This document shows, piece after piece, positions 15,699-24,567 of a stretch of 64,000 nt of DNA. The notes under the pieces are model-generated. The model saw nothing but the letters and a program-made list of their open reading frames with translations. It was not told the DNA's origin and did not search any database. Numbering within the stretch: the first letter of the stretch is position 1; each line of letters starts with the position of its first letter. The DNA is from Bosea sp. Tri-49 (GTDB lineage Bacteria > Pseudomonadota > Alphaproteobacteria > Rhizobiales > Beijerinckiaceae): positions 3,534,001 to 3,598,000 of the forward strand of contig NZ_CP017946.1 in assembly GCF_003952665.1 (NCBI RefSeq), given 5' to 3'. The position numbers and the translations under genes were made by a program.

Positions 15699-17135
15699 TC
15701 AGTGGTTGGAATGCGGGTTCTTCGCCGCAGGCCGCGGCTTGCCGTCCGGCCCGAGATTCGGCTTGCGCGGGTCCTTGACCCGCCATTCGGTCGGTTCGAT
15801 GCCGCTGTCCGGGGAGGCGCCGCGCGGCGCCTCGGCGAGCTTCTGGCCCTTGTACTCGAAGGCGACGGTACCTTCCGGGTGCTTGAACCAGCCGGGGTCC
15901 TTGTAGTCGTTCTTGGCGAGGCTCTCGCGGACCTTCACCACCGAGAACATGCCGCCCATCTCGACCGGGCCGAACTGGGCGAAGCCCGTCATCATCGGCA
16001 AGGTGTTCTCGGGCAGCGGCATCTCCATCGAGCCCATCTCGCCCATGCCGTTCGAGCCCATCGGCATGTAGCCCGGCGCGATCCTGGCGATGCGCTTGGC
16101 CAGGTCCTTCTTGTTCACGCCGATATAGTTCTTCACCGAATGCCCCATCGCATTCATGGTGTGGTGCGATTTGTGGCAGTGGATCGCCCAGTCGCCGAGC
16201 TCGTCGGCGACGAAGTCGAAGGCGCGCATCTGGCCTACGGCGCAATCGATCGAGACCTCGTCCCAGGCCGCCGCCGGGTCGACCCAGCCACCATCGGTGC
16301 ACGAGACCTTGAACTCGTAGCCGTGCATGTGGATCGGGTGGTTGGTCATGGTCAGGTTGCCGAAGCGGATCCGGACCTTGTCGTTCTTGCCGACCACGAG
16401 CGGGGCGATGCCCGGGAACACGCGGCTGTTCCAGCACCACATGTTGAACTCGGTCATCTCGGCGACGCGCGGCACATAGGAGCCGGGCTCGATGTCGAAG
16501 GCGTTGAGCAGGAAGACGAAGTCGCGATCGACGCGGCGGAAGGCCGGGTCCTTCGGATGGACGACGAAGAAGCCCATCATCCCCATCGCCATCTGGACCA
16601 TCTCGTCCGAATGCGGATGGTACATGTAGGTGCCCGAGCGCCTGAGCTGGAACTCGTAGACGAAGGTCTTGCCCGGTGGGATATGCGGCTGGTTCAAGCC
16701 GCCGACGCCGTCCATGCCGTTGGGCAGGCGCTGGCCGTGCCAGTGGATCGTGGTGCTCTCCGGCAGCTTGTTAGTGACGTAGATGCGGACCTTGTCGCCC
16801 TCGACCGCCTCGATGGTCGGCCCCGGCGACTGGCCGTTATAACCCCAGAGATAGCCCTTCATGCCGGGCGCGAGTTCGCGCACCACCGGCTCGGCGACGA
16901 GATGGAACTCCTTCCAGTCGCCGTTCATGCGCCAGGGCAAGGTCCAGCCGTTGAGCGTGGCGACCGGCTGGTAGTCTGGTCCGGTCGTCGGCACCAGCGG
17001 CGCCTGCGTCGTCGCCTCGGTCATGGTCGGGGCCTCCGGCACGGCGGCGAAGGCTGTGCGTCCCGACACTGCGGTCGCTCCGGCCAGGACTAGCCCGGAC
17101 GAGCCGATGAAGCCTCTGCGCGATAGCGTGGTCAT
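15699..17135 (-). CDS. multicopper oxidase, Tat-exported (CopA-like)
   Basis: This 478-residue protein starts with a twin-arginine signal (LSRRGFIGSSGLVLAG). All copper-ligand blocks are present: TIHWHGQRLPNGMDG, TYMYHPHSDEM, NHPIHMHGYEF and AIHCHKSHHTMNAM. The last block is the HCHxxxHxxxxM pattern that joins the type 1 site to the trinuclear centre, with Met as axial ligand. Such periplasmic oxidases couple oxidation of Cu(I) or a phenolic substrate to O2 reduction. The Met-rich run GSNGMGEMGSMEMP near residue 360 is typical of cuprous oxidases. Its neighbours (cupredoxin, CusF-like, TolC) support copper detoxification. Confidence 0.94.
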   Translation of the reverse strand: MTTLSRRGFIGSSGLVLAGATAVSGRTAFAAVPEAPTMTEATTQAPLVPTTGPDYQPVATLNGWTLPWRMNGDWKEFHLVAEPVVRELAPGMKGYLWGYNGQSPGPTIEAVEGDKVRIYVTNKLPESTTIHWHGQRLPNGMDGVGGLNQPHIPPGKTFVYEFQLRRSGTYMYHPHSDEMVQMAMGMMGFFVVHPKDPAFRRVDRDFVFLLNAFDIEPGSYVPRVAEMTEFNMWCWNSRVFPGIAPLVVGKNDKVRIRFGNLTMTNHPIHMHGYEFKVSCTDGGWVDPAAAWDEVSIDCAVGQMRAFDFVADELGDWAIHCHKSHHTMNAMGHSVKNYIGVNKKDLAKRIARIAPGYMPMGSNGMGEMGSMEMPLPENTLPMMTGFAQFGPVEMGGMFSVVKVRESLAKNDYKDPGWFKHPEGTVAFEYKGQKLAEAPRGASPDSGIEPTEWRVKDPRKPNLGPDGKPRPAAKNPHSNH

Positions 17136-17156
17136 GGTTCTGCTCCTTCCGCCCGC

Positions 17157-18641
17157 TCAGTGTCCGCCGCCGCCGGCATCGCCGCCGCCAGCTGCGGCTA
17201 CCGTGGCCGGGCCGCCGCCTCCGCTGCCGCCGCCGATCAGCGCGTGCTTGAAGTCGGTATGGGCGATCCAGAAATCGCGGCGGGCATTGATCGCCGCGAC
17301 ATTCGAGAGGATACGGTTGCGGGCATCGGTGATGAGGTCGGTGACGTCGTTCAGCATGCCGCTGTAGTGCAGCAGCGACTGGTCTTGGATGATCTTGCGC
17401 AGCGGCAGGACGTTGTTCTGGTACTGCCGGGTGATGTCGTAATTGGCGCGATAGGCGGTATAAGCCTCGCGCGCTTCCGAGCGGGCGTTGACCGCCTTCT
17501 CCGCCAGCCTGTTGGCGGCCTGCATGTAGGTCTGCTCGGCAAGCGCGACCTTGGACTGGCCGAAATCATAGATCGGGATGTCGATCTCCAGCTCCAGCGT
17601 GCGGTTGCGGCTGGCCTCGCGCTCGACATGGCCGTCGGCGCCCACGCTGCGGCCGCGGTCATAGGTGCGGCGCCCGAGCAGGTCGATGTCGTTGACGAAG
17701 CGCGTCGCATTCGCGAGGCCGAGCGACTTTGCCAGCGTGTCGAGCTCGGCTCGCGCGATCTGGATATCGACGCGCTTGCGCAGCGCCTCGGCCTCGATCG
17801 CCTTGACTGATTGCAGCCGTGGCAACGGCGGCAAGGTGCCGACCCGGAATTTCAGATCTTCGCCCCAGAGCCCGAGCTGGCGAATGAGCCGCTCGCGTTC
17901 CTGGCTCTGCTGCTGGCGCGCCTGGGCGAGTTGCACGGTCAGTTCGGCTTCGAAGGCGAATTCGCGCGCCTGGTCGATCTTGTTGACGCCGCCGGACTCG
18001 CCGAGCCGCTTGAACAGCTCGGAGGCCGCATCGGCGGAGCCCTTGGCCTCCTGGTAGAAGGCGACCTGGGCGTTGGCGGCGACCAAGCGATAGTGTTGCC
18101 GACGCGCGTCGGCAGCGAGCCTGAGCACCGCCTCGACCGCCCGCAATTGCGCGGTCTTGAAGCGGTCGCCGGCGATCTCGGCCCTGGCCGGCAAGGTCAC
18201 CAGCGCGAGCAGGCTGCCGACGATCTGGCGCTCGATCTCGACCTCGAAGCGGCCGGAGAGCTTGGAGATGCCGAAGCGCGGATTGGGCGGCAGGCTGGCC
18301 GCGACCATCTGCGCTTCGGCGATGCCGAGTTCGTTGAAAGCGGCCTGCAGGCCGCGATTGTTGAGCAGCGCGACCTGCACCGCGGCATCGGCCGTCAGCG
18401 GCTTGCGCAGGAGCTGATCGACCCGCGCCTTGGCCGTGAGCGCGATCTTGTCGTCGCTGATCTTGACGACATCCTTGCCGATCTCGGTGTAAGTCGCGGT
18501 CTGGATCGGCGCCATCCCGCCATCGGCGGAGAAACCGGCGCACCCGCCGAGCAGAACTGCCGTGCCGGCGAGCAGGCTCCAGCGCAGCAGGCGGCGACCA
18601 TTCGGAAGGCTTAGAGCGGTCGGATAGGAGGGCAACATCAT
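17157..18641 (-). CDS. TolC family outer-membrane efflux lipoprotein
   Basis: This 494-residue protein has an N-terminal lipobox (LLAGTAVLLGGCAGF) and two long helical OEP repeats, with features such as AVQVALLNNRGLQAAFNELG and YTAYRANYDITRQYQNNVLP. It should form a trimeric outer-membrane duct. The C-terminal 25 residues are Gly-rich and low in complexity. Two ATG codons overlap at the start (18641 and 18638), both in an ATGA-type overlap with the small lipoprotein gene upstream. No RND pump or membrane-fusion protein is encoded beside it, so its partner lies elsewhere or it works with the copper proteins in an unusual way. Confidence 0.9.
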   Translation of the reverse strand: MMLPSYPTALSLPNGRRLLRWSLLAGTAVLLGGCAGFSADGGMAPIQTATYTEIGKDVVKISDDKIALTAKARVDQLLRKPLTADAAVQVALLNNRGLQAAFNELGIAEAQMVAASLPPNPRFGISKLSGRFEVEIERQIVGSLLALVTLPARAEIAGDRFKTAQLRAVEAVLRLAADARRQHYRLVAANAQVAFYQEAKGSADAASELFKRLGESGGVNKIDQAREFAFEAELTVQLAQARQQQSQERERLIRQLGLWGEDLKFRVGTLPPLPRLQSVKAIEAEALRKRVDIQIARAELDTLAKSLGLANATRFVNDIDLLGRRTYDRGRSVGADGHVEREASRNRTLELEIDIPIYDFGQSKVALAEQTYMQAANRLAEKAVNARSEAREAYTAYRANYDITRQYQNNVLPLRKIIQDQSLLHYSGMLNDVTDLITDARNRILSNVAAINARRDFWIAHTDFKHALIGGGSGGGGPATVAAAGGGDAGGGGH

Positions 18642-18853
18642 GATTTCGGTCCGACCTGGCGATTGAGCTCGCGCCAGTCCTTGGGCTCGGCGGGGCGGAA
18701 GCTGGCGGCGCCGGCCGTCACGCTGCGATAGGCGAGCGCGGGAACACGGACGTTCGGATCGGCCGGCCGGGCCAGATGATCTGGGACCGTGGCGGAGCAG
18801 GCGCCCAGCGCCAGACCAACCGCCATCAGCAACGGCACCTTCACCAACCTCAC
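18638..18853 (-). CDS. small putative lipoprotein
   Basis: I place the start at GTG 18853, preceded by GGGGAGCC, which gives 71 residues; the frame is open upstream to 19006 but that part is unlike protein. The N-terminus VRLVKVPLLMAVGLALGACS reads as a lipoprotein signal with Cys20 as the modified residue. The mature part is short and Pro-rich (PDHLARPADPNVRVPALAYR, then EPKDWRELNRQVGP). No family is recognised. It is the first gene of the copper operon and its stop overlaps the TolC start. Confidence 0.65.
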   Translation of the reverse strand: MRLVKVPLLMAVGLALGACSATVPDHLARPADPNVRVPALAYRSVTAGAASFRPAEPKDWRELNRQVGPKS

Positions 18854-18910
18854 GACTCGGCTCCCCTGTTTCGATGCAGCAGGGGTAGCAGCGGCCTTTC
18901 GGGGGCGTCC

Positions 18911-18928
18911 GTTACAAATTGTTTCAAA
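18911..18928. promoter_or_regulatory. direct repeat, candidate OmpR-family response-regulator site
   Basis: GTTACAAA (18911-18918) and GTTTCAAA (18921-18928) form a direct repeat with 10-base period and one mismatch. One helical turn between copies is typical of OmpR/PhoB-family binding sites. The site lies between the divergent lipoprotein-TolC operon and the response regulator gene. It is AT-rich against the GC-rich surroundings. Binding by the 19029 protein is inferred. Confidence 0.6.
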
Positions 18929-19028
18929 GCGGTGCGGGCGGTTGGCCGATGAGCGCGCTATTGTGCTGGCGAGATGACAGGAGCCCGCTTGCGGGGACAC
19001 GGACATTCCAACCGAAGCACAGCCAGAG

Positions 19029-19793
19029 ATGGAGCAGGCTCCCGCCGCGATGACCGCCGACGACCATGGCCATATCCTGGTGGTCGACGACGATCCGCAG
19101 ATCAGGCTGCTCGTCGCGCGCTTCCTGCAGCGATACGGCTATCAGGTCACCGGCGCGCCGGACGGGCGCGCCATGATGGAGGCGCTGGCGCACAGCGCCA
19201 TCGACCTGATCGTGCTCGACCTGATGCTACCCGGGCGCTCCGGCGTCGAGCTCTGCCGCGACGTGCGCGCGACCTCGCAGGTGCCGATCGTGATGCTGAC
19301 CGCCCGAACCGAGGAGAGCGAGCGCATCAGCGGCCTCGAAGGTGGCGCGGACGACTACGTCACCAAGCCCTTCAGCCCGCGCGAATTGCTGGCACGGATA
19401 AGAGCCGTGTTGCGGCGCGCACGTGCGGCGCGGGGTTCTGCCGCCCAGCAGGCGAGCGCGATCGTGACTTTCGACGGCTGGCGCATGGATTTGCGGCGGC
19501 GCGAGCTGCTATCGCCGTCCGGGACGCTGATCGACCTCTCGACCGGCGAGTTCGACCTGCTCGTCGCCTTCGTCGAGCACGCCAATCGGGTGCTGTCGCG
19601 CGAGGCGCTGATGCAATTCGCCAAGACGCGGACGAGCGACGACCCGTTCGACCGCACCATCGATGTCCAGATCAGCCGGTTGCGCCGCAAGCTCGAAGCC
19701 GACGCGAACGGCAGCCAGTTGATCAAGACGGTCCGCGGCGCCGGCTACCTGTTCGCCTCACAGGTCGACCACCAGCAAGGACAGCCCGCTTGA
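19029..19793 (+). CDS. OmpR-family response regulator
   Basis: This 254-residue protein has a receiver domain (HILVVDDDPQI, acidic pocket at residues 20-22; phospho-acceptor Asp64 in LIVLDLMLPG; Thr91; Lys113 in VTKPF) and a C-terminal winged helix from about residue 155 (DLSTGEFDLLVAFVEHANRV and RTIDVQISRLRRKLE). ATG 19029 is used; ATG 19050 seven codons later is a possible alternative. Its stop overlaps the kinase start by 4 bases. It is divergent from the copper-related operon and probably activates it through the direct repeat at 18911. Confidence 0.93.
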   Translation: MEQAPAAMTADDHGHILVVDDDPQIRLLVARFLQRYGYQVTGAPDGRAMMEALAHSAIDLIVLDLMLPGRSGVELCRDVRATSQVPIVMLTARTEESERISGLEGGADDYVTKPFSPRELLARIRAVLRRARAARGSAAQQASAIVTFDGWRMDLRRRELLSPSGTLIDLSTGEFDLLVAFVEHANRVLSREALMQFAKTRTSDDPFDRTIDVQISRLRRKLEADANGSQLIKTVRGAGYLFASQVDHQQGQPA

Positions 19794-21175
19794 CGAGCCT
19801 CGCCAAGCGGCTCTGGCCCGATACGGTCGCCAGCCGCGCCATCCTGATCCTGGTCGCGGCGCTGTTCGCCTTCCATCTGCTCGGTTACTGGGCTTATCGC
19901 GTCGGCGTCGAAAACCTTGCGACGGCAGGCCAGGATCGCGGCCTCGCCGAGCGCATCGTCTCGATCAAGCGGGCGATCGCGAGCCTGCCGCAGGCGCCGG
20001 AACGCGACCGCGTCGCGCACGACCTGTCGAGTGCGAGCCTCGAAGTGCATTGGAGCAAGGTCAGCCTGATTCTCGGCTCGGCGCCGATGACCGAGCGGAC
20101 CCGGGCGATGGAAACCCGGCTCAAGGAGCTGGCGCCGGAACTGGCGGCGGAATCCTTTCGGGTCGGTTTCGCCGACGATGGCGCGCTCGGTGCCGGCGAG
20201 GCCAATGCCTACAAGCACATGATGCTGGTCTCGGTGCAGCTCGAAGACGGCTCCTGGGTCAATTTCTCCTCCTCCGCGCTTGGTGCCTCACAGCATCTCG
20301 ACTGGGGCCTGACCGCGATCATGATCTGCTTCGCGGTCGCCATCGTCGTCGTCGCGCTGCTGCTGCTGCGCTGGGCGACACGACCCTTGCGCGATCTCGC
20401 TCTGGCGGCCGAGCGCTTCAGCCTCGACCAGACACCGCAACCCCTGCCCGAAACCGGCCCGGTCGAGGTTCGCCGCGCCGCGCGCGCCTTCAACACGATG
20501 CGTGAGCGTATCCGAAGCCTCGTCACCGAGCGGATGCAGGCGATGGCGGCCGTCTCGCACGACCTGCGCACACCGATCACGCGCCTCAGGCTCCGCTCCG
20601 AGTTCCTCGAAGACGAGGCGACCCGCGCCCTGATCGACGCCGATCTCGGCGAGATGGAGGCGATGATCGACTCGACTCTCGACTATCTGCGTGGCGGGAC
20701 TTCCAGCGAGCCGCTGCGCCCGGTCGACCTCGCCTCGGTGATCGAGACGATCGTCGACGAACATGTCGACCAGGGTCACTCTGTCTCGCTCGTCGGGCTG
20801 AAGTCGGCTCCGGTCCAGGGCAGGTTGCTCTCCCTGAAGCGCGCGGCGTCCAACATCATCGGCAATGCCGTGAAGTATGGTCAGACGGTGAGGGTCAGCA
20901 TTACCGATGCCAACGACAGCTTCTCCGTCACCGTTGAGGATGAGGGACCTGGCATCGCGGAGGCCGATCGGGAGCGGGTGTTCCACCCCTTCGTCCGGCT
21001 GGAGGAATCGCGCGGTCGTCAGACCGGTGGCTCGGGCCTTGGGCTAACGATCGCGCTCGCCATCACTCGATCGCACGGTGGTTCGGTCACGCTGGAGAAC
21101 CGCACCGAAGGCGGTCTGCGCGTCACGCTCTCCTTGCCGAAGCTGGAGCGCTCCGCATCGGAGAGCAGCTCATAG
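19790..21175 (+). CDS. membrane sensor histidine kinase
   Basis: The start is TTG 19790, which overlaps the regulator stop (TTGA) and is preceded by AAGGACAG; it gives 461 residues. Two membrane segments (about residues 17-38 and 175-200) flank a periplasmic sensor domain of about 135 residues. A HAMP linker, a HisKA domain with the phospho-histidine in AAVSHDLRTPITRL (about residue 256) and an HATPase domain (NIIGNAVKYG, VEDEGPGI, GSGLGLTIA) follow. It pairs with the 19029 regulator. The sensed signal is likely metal or envelope stress, judging by neighbours. Its last codons overlap the convergent SDR gene by 6 bases. Confidence 0.93.
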   Translation: MTSLAKRLWPDTVASRAILILVAALFAFHLLGYWAYRVGVENLATAGQDRGLAERIVSIKRAIASLPQAPERDRVAHDLSSASLEVHWSKVSLILGSAPMTERTRAMETRLKELAPELAAESFRVGFADDGALGAGEANAYKHMMLVSVQLEDGSWVNFSSSALGASQHLDWGLTAIMICFAVAIVVVALLLLRWATRPLRDLALAAERFSLDQTPQPLPETGPVEVRRAARAFNTMRERIRSLVTERMQAMAAVSHDLRTPITRLRLRSEFLEDEATRALIDADLGEMEAMIDSTLDYLRGGTSSEPLRPVDLASVIETIVDEHVDQGHSVSLVGLKSAPVQGRLLSLKRAASNIIGNAVKYGQTVRVSITDANDSFSVTVEDEGPGIAEADRERVFHPFVRLEESRGRQTGGSGLGLTIALAITRSHGGSVTLENRTEGGLRVTLSLPKLERSASESSS

Positions 21176-21922
21176 CCGCATGCCGCCATCAACCGCGATC
21201 TCAGCGCCGTTGATGTACGACCCCTCGGGCGAGCAGAGCAGCAGCGCGATGCCGGCGCAGTCATCGGCACGACCGAGCCTGCCGAGAGGGATGCGCGCGA
21301 GCACCTGTTCCTCCCGTCCCGGCTGAGCCAGAACGGCGCGATTGCGATCGGTCAGGATCGCGCCGGGCTGGATGATGTTGCAGGTGACGTCGGGCGCGCG
21401 CAGGGTCCGCGCCAGATTGAGGATCATGTTGGTCTGCGCGGCCTTGGTGGCGGCGTAATAGAAATGCGTCGGATTGGGACGCGCCTCCTGCACGCTGCCG
21501 ATGGCGATCACCCGTCCGAAGCCGTGTGCCAGCATGCCCGGCAGGAAGGCCCGCAGCAGCCGCACCGTGGCATGGAGATTGATCTGCGTCTGGGCAGCCA
21601 TCGCCGCTTCGGAGACCGCATCCCAGGTCTCGAGGGTCTCGACCGACGCGCAAAGCACGAGGATGTCGGCCTCGGTCCCGTTCGCCGTCAGCTCCGCTGC
21701 CATGGCGGAAGGAGCCCCGACATCAGCGAGATCGGCGATCAAGGTCGATGCCGTGAGGTTTGATGTTCGCAGATCCAGGGCCGCCGCGGTCGCGGCCGCG
21801 GCGTCCCGATCATGGATGATCGCATGCGCGCCGGCCTCAGCGAGCCGTGTCGCGATCGCCAGACCGATGCCGCTCGCCGAGCCAGTGACGAGGGCGACGC
21901 GCCCTAAAAGCAGACCCTTCAT
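21170..21922 (-). CDS. SDR family oxidoreductase
   Basis: This 250-residue classical short-chain dehydrogenase has the NAD(P)-binding motif VTGSASGIGLAIATRLAEAG near the N-terminus and the catalytic YxxxK in FYYAATKAAQTN (about residue 156). Asp in LIADLADVG occupies the adenine-contact position. The substrate is probably a polyol or sugar acid. The gene ends the minus-strand arm of the FadR divergon; its ATG overlaps the stop of the upstream binding-protein gene by one base (TGATG). It would oxidise or reduce a product related to the enolase-superfamily reaction at 25427; that is inferred. Confidence 0.92.
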   Translation of the reverse strand: MKGLLLGRVALVTGSASGIGLAIATRLAEAGAHAIIHDRDAAAATAAALDLRTSNLTASTLIADLADVGAPSAMAAELTANGTEADILVLCASVETLETWDAVSEAAMAAQTQINLHATVRLLRAFLPGMLAHGFGRVIAIGSVQEARPNPTHFYYAATKAAQTNMILNLARTLRAPDVTCNIIQPGAILTDRNRAVLAQPGREEQVLARIPLGRLGRADDCAGIALLLCSPEGSYINGAEIAVDGGMRL

Positions 21923-23211
21923 CAGCCGAGCAGCGGCTTCACGCGGGCGACGGCATCATCCATCGCCTGCTGCGGCGGCTTCCGGCCGAGCACGGCGGCC
22001 TGCGTTTCCTCGATGAAGATGTCATGAGCGCGCGCCTGCTCGTCGAAGGCAGGTAGATGGATGCGCGAGGCCTTCAGCGCCGCGGCTTCGTCAGCGGCAT
22101 AGGACATCGCCGCCCTGAGCTTGTCGTCGGCATAGGTCGAAATCCGGGTCGGGCCATTGCCGTTGAGCGCCATCGTCGTGGTGCCGGCTTTCGACAACAA
22201 AGCGCGGATCAGCTCCCAGGCGAGCGGCTTCTGCTTCGCGTTCTTCGGGATCATCAGCGACCAGAACTCGACCGTCGGCGCGAACGCAACCTTGCCGGCA
22301 AGATCGGCCGCCATCGGCGGCAGCAGCGACTTGAAGCGGCCGCCATATTTGCCCTTGGCCGGATCGTTGTAGGAGACCAGCCGGGCGAAGGGATTGATCG
22401 TCATCGCCGCCCTGCCCTGCTGCATCCAGGTGGTGATCTCCTCATTGTTCACCGTGGCGAAGTTCCGCGGCAGCACGCCGGCCTTGTAGAGGTCGGCCAG
22501 GATCGTCAGCGCCTTGACCATCGTCGGCTCGTTGGCGGTGAGCTTGCCGTCGGCCGTCATGTAGTCGCCGCCGAGGCAGCGCGAGAAAGTCAGGAAATTA
22601 GAGGCGAACACCGCGGTGAAGGCGAGGCCATGGACCTGCGTGCCGTCCTCGCGCTTGAAGGTCAGCTTGCGCGCCGCCTCGACCAGCTCCTCGAAGGTCG
22701 CCGGCAGCTTGCTGACGCCGCGCTCCTCCAGCAGCGCCTCATTGTAGATCAGCGCATTGGTGGCGTGGCGGACGGGGACGCCGTGCAATACGCCATCGAC
22801 CTTGAGCGGGCCGATCAGCCCCGGCGCAAAATCGTCGAAAGCCTCGATCGGCGCGTCCTTCAGCAGCGCATCGAGCGGCTCGAACAGCCTGAGATTGCGC
22901 GGCACGGCGCGGCCGTTGACGAGATAGGCGACGTCGATCGAGGTCTCGGCCAGCGATGCCTCGCGCAACAGCCGCTCATGCACGGCGTTGACGTCGCCGA
23001 AGGTGACCCAGTTCAGGTTCGCCCCGCTCGCCTTGCGGAAGGCTTCGGTGGCGTCGCCCCCCGGCCCGGTCGTCGCGGCGGTCTGGTGGACGCGATGGCC
23101 GAGCGCGGTCAGCGTCTTCGCCTGCGCGAAGGCCCGGCCGGGCAAGGCGGCAGCGGCCACAGCCGCGCCAGCGAGAGCGCCGAACCGGCGGCGCGAGATC
23201 GACTGTGACAT
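21922..23211 (-). CDS. ABC extracellular solute-binding protein (family 1), Tat-exported, paralogue A
   Basis: This 429-residue protein begins with a twin-arginine signal (SISRRRFGALAGAAVAAAA). The mature part is related along its length to the next gene (both have LTALGHRV or FNVFAHRVMQT openings, WMQQGRAAM and LAWELIRALLSK-type segments), so the two are tandem paralogues. Family 1 binding proteins carry sugars, polyols or sugar acids to MalFG-type permeases. Two permeases at 26551-28246 on the other arm of the divergon are the likely partners. Why two binding proteins exist is open; they may widen specificity. Confidence 0.9.
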   Translation of the reverse strand: MSQSISRRRFGALAGAAVAAAALPGRAFAQAKTLTALGHRVHQTAATTGPGGDATEAFRKASGANLNWVTFGDVNAVHERLLREASLAETSIDVAYLVNGRAVPRNLRLFEPLDALLKDAPIEAFDDFAPGLIGPLKVDGVLHGVPVRHATNALIYNEALLEERGVSKLPATFEELVEAARKLTFKREDGTQVHGLAFTAVFASNFLTFSRCLGGDYMTADGKLTANEPTMVKALTILADLYKAGVLPRNFATVNNEEITTWMQQGRAAMTINPFARLVSYNDPAKGKYGGRFKSLLPPMAADLAGKVAFAPTVEFWSLMIPKNAKQKPLAWELIRALLSKAGTTTMALNGNGPTRISTYADDKLRAAMSYAADEAAALKASRIHLPAFDEQARAHDIFIEETQAAVLGRKPPQQAMDDAVARVKPLLG

Positions 23212-23265
23212 GGACTTCCTTCACAAGCTTGTCGGGCGCTGTCGTCGCGCCCTGTCGCGCGGGGC

Positions 23266-24567
23266 TCAGGCCGGCAGCAGCGGCTGCACGCGCTTGACCA
23301 GCGAGGCCATTGCCTCTTCCGGCGTCTTCATGCCGAGCACCGCGGCCTCCGCCTCCTCCTTGAAGAGGTCGCCGGCGCGGGCCGCCTCGTCGAAGGCGGG
23401 CAGCGGCACGCGCGCCACCTTCAGCACCTTCAATTCCTCGGCCGCGTAAGGCACGGTCCCGGCGAAGCTCTGGTCGGCATAGGTCGAGGCGCGCACCGGG
23501 CCGTTGCCGTTGAGCGCGGCCTTGAGGGTCGCCTCCTTCGAGGCCATCGCCTTGATGAAGTTCCAGGCGAGGTCCTTGCGCTTGGCGTTCTTCGGGATGA
23601 CCATTCCCCAGAACTCGACCTTGGCCGGGGCAGCATCGTATTTGCCCGCCAGCGTCTTCGAGGCCGGCACGGCGATCGTCTTGATCTTGCCGGAGAATTT
23701 CGACTTCTGCGGATCGTTGTAGATGCGGTTGCGGCCCATGCTCTGCAGGCTCATCGCCGCCCGGCCCTGCTGCATCCAGACATTGACGTCCTCGGGCGAG
23801 AGCGTCGCGAAATTGCGCGGGAAGGCATTGGCCTGGAAGAGCTCGCGCAAGGTCCTGATCGCAGTCAGCATCGGCGGCTGGTCGGCGGCGCATTTGAAGT
23901 CGGGCGTGATGAACTCGCCGTCCCAGGCACGGGCGAGATCGATCACATTGGGATAGGTCACCCCCGGCGTGCACAGGCCGACGATCTGCGTGCCGTCGGA
24001 GCGGCGATAGCTGCAGGCCTTGGCGATCTCAATCATCTCCTCGATCGTCGCCGGCGGCTTGGAGAAGCCCTTCTCGGCCAGGATCTCCTCATTGTAGTGC
24101 AGGCCGGAGGAGGCATGCCGGAACGGCACGGCGAGCTGCTTGCCGCCGACAGTCATGCCCTGCATCAATCCCGGGAAGATGTCGGCGGGGTCCTCGAGCG
24201 GATCGCGCTTGAGATAGTCGTCGAGCGCCTCGAACAGGTTTGCGGCGCGCGGCACGACCTGCGTGTTGAGGACGAAGCCGACATCGACCGAGCTCTCTCC
24301 GAGGCTCGCCTCGCGAAAGAGCCGCTCCTGCAACGGCCCGGTGTCGAAGGTCGTCCACTGGACGGTCACGCCGTTCTTCGCGGCCCAGTCCCTGGTGATG
24401 TCGCCGCCCTGCGCGCCGGTCGAGACCGTCTGCATGACGCGATGGGCGAAGACGTTGAACGGCCCGCTCTGCTGCGCACGGGCAGCACCGGCGCCCAACG
24501 TCGCGAAGCTCAGCCCGATAATGCCCGCGCCGAACTGCCTACGGTTCAGTCCTGTCTCCGTGCTCAT
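23266..24567 (-). CDS. ABC extracellular solute-binding protein (family 1), Tat-exported, paralogue B
   Basis: This 433-residue protein starts with a twin-arginine signal (LNRRQFGAGIIGLSF, cleavage near AARAQ). It shares a common layout with the 21922 gene, including VNVWMQQGRAAMSLQ, PKNAKRKDLAWNFIKAMASK and the NGNGPVRASTYAD segment. It is separated from that gene by 54 bases, and its 5' end overlaps the regulator's 3' end by 29 bases in another frame. Both paralogues keep full length, so neither looks like a relic. Its ligand is unknown. Confidence 0.9.
   Translation of the reverse strand: MSTETGLNRRQFGAGIIGLSFATLGAGAARAQQSGPFNVFAHRVMQTVSTGAQGGDITRDWAAKNGVTVQWTTFDTGPLQERLFREASLGESSVDVGFVLNTQVVPRAANLFEALDDYLKRDPLEDPADIFPGLMQGMTVGGKQLAVPFRHASSGLHYNEEILAEKGFSKPPATIEEMIEIAKACSYRRSDGTQIVGLCTPGVTYPNVIDLARAWDGEFITPDFKCAADQPPMLTAIRTLRELFQANAFPRNFATLSPEDVNVWMQQGRAAMSLQSMGRNRIYNDPQKSKFSGKIKTIAVPASKTLAGKYDAAPAKVEFWGMVIPKNAKRKDLAWNFIKAMASKEATLKAALNGNGPVRASTYADQSFAGTVPYAAEELKVLKVARVPLPAFDEAARAGDLFKEEAEAAVLGMKTPEEAMASLVKRVQPLLPA

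Noticed and set aside
15231..17093. 620-codon plus-strand frame opposite the copper genes
   Set aside because: Antisense to a multicopper oxidase with complete copper ligands; composition is typical of a shadow frame.
18974..21175. 733-codon frame reading as one long protein ending in the sensor kinase
   Set aside because: Its first 270 codons read the response regulator out of frame; the kinase starts at TTG 19790.
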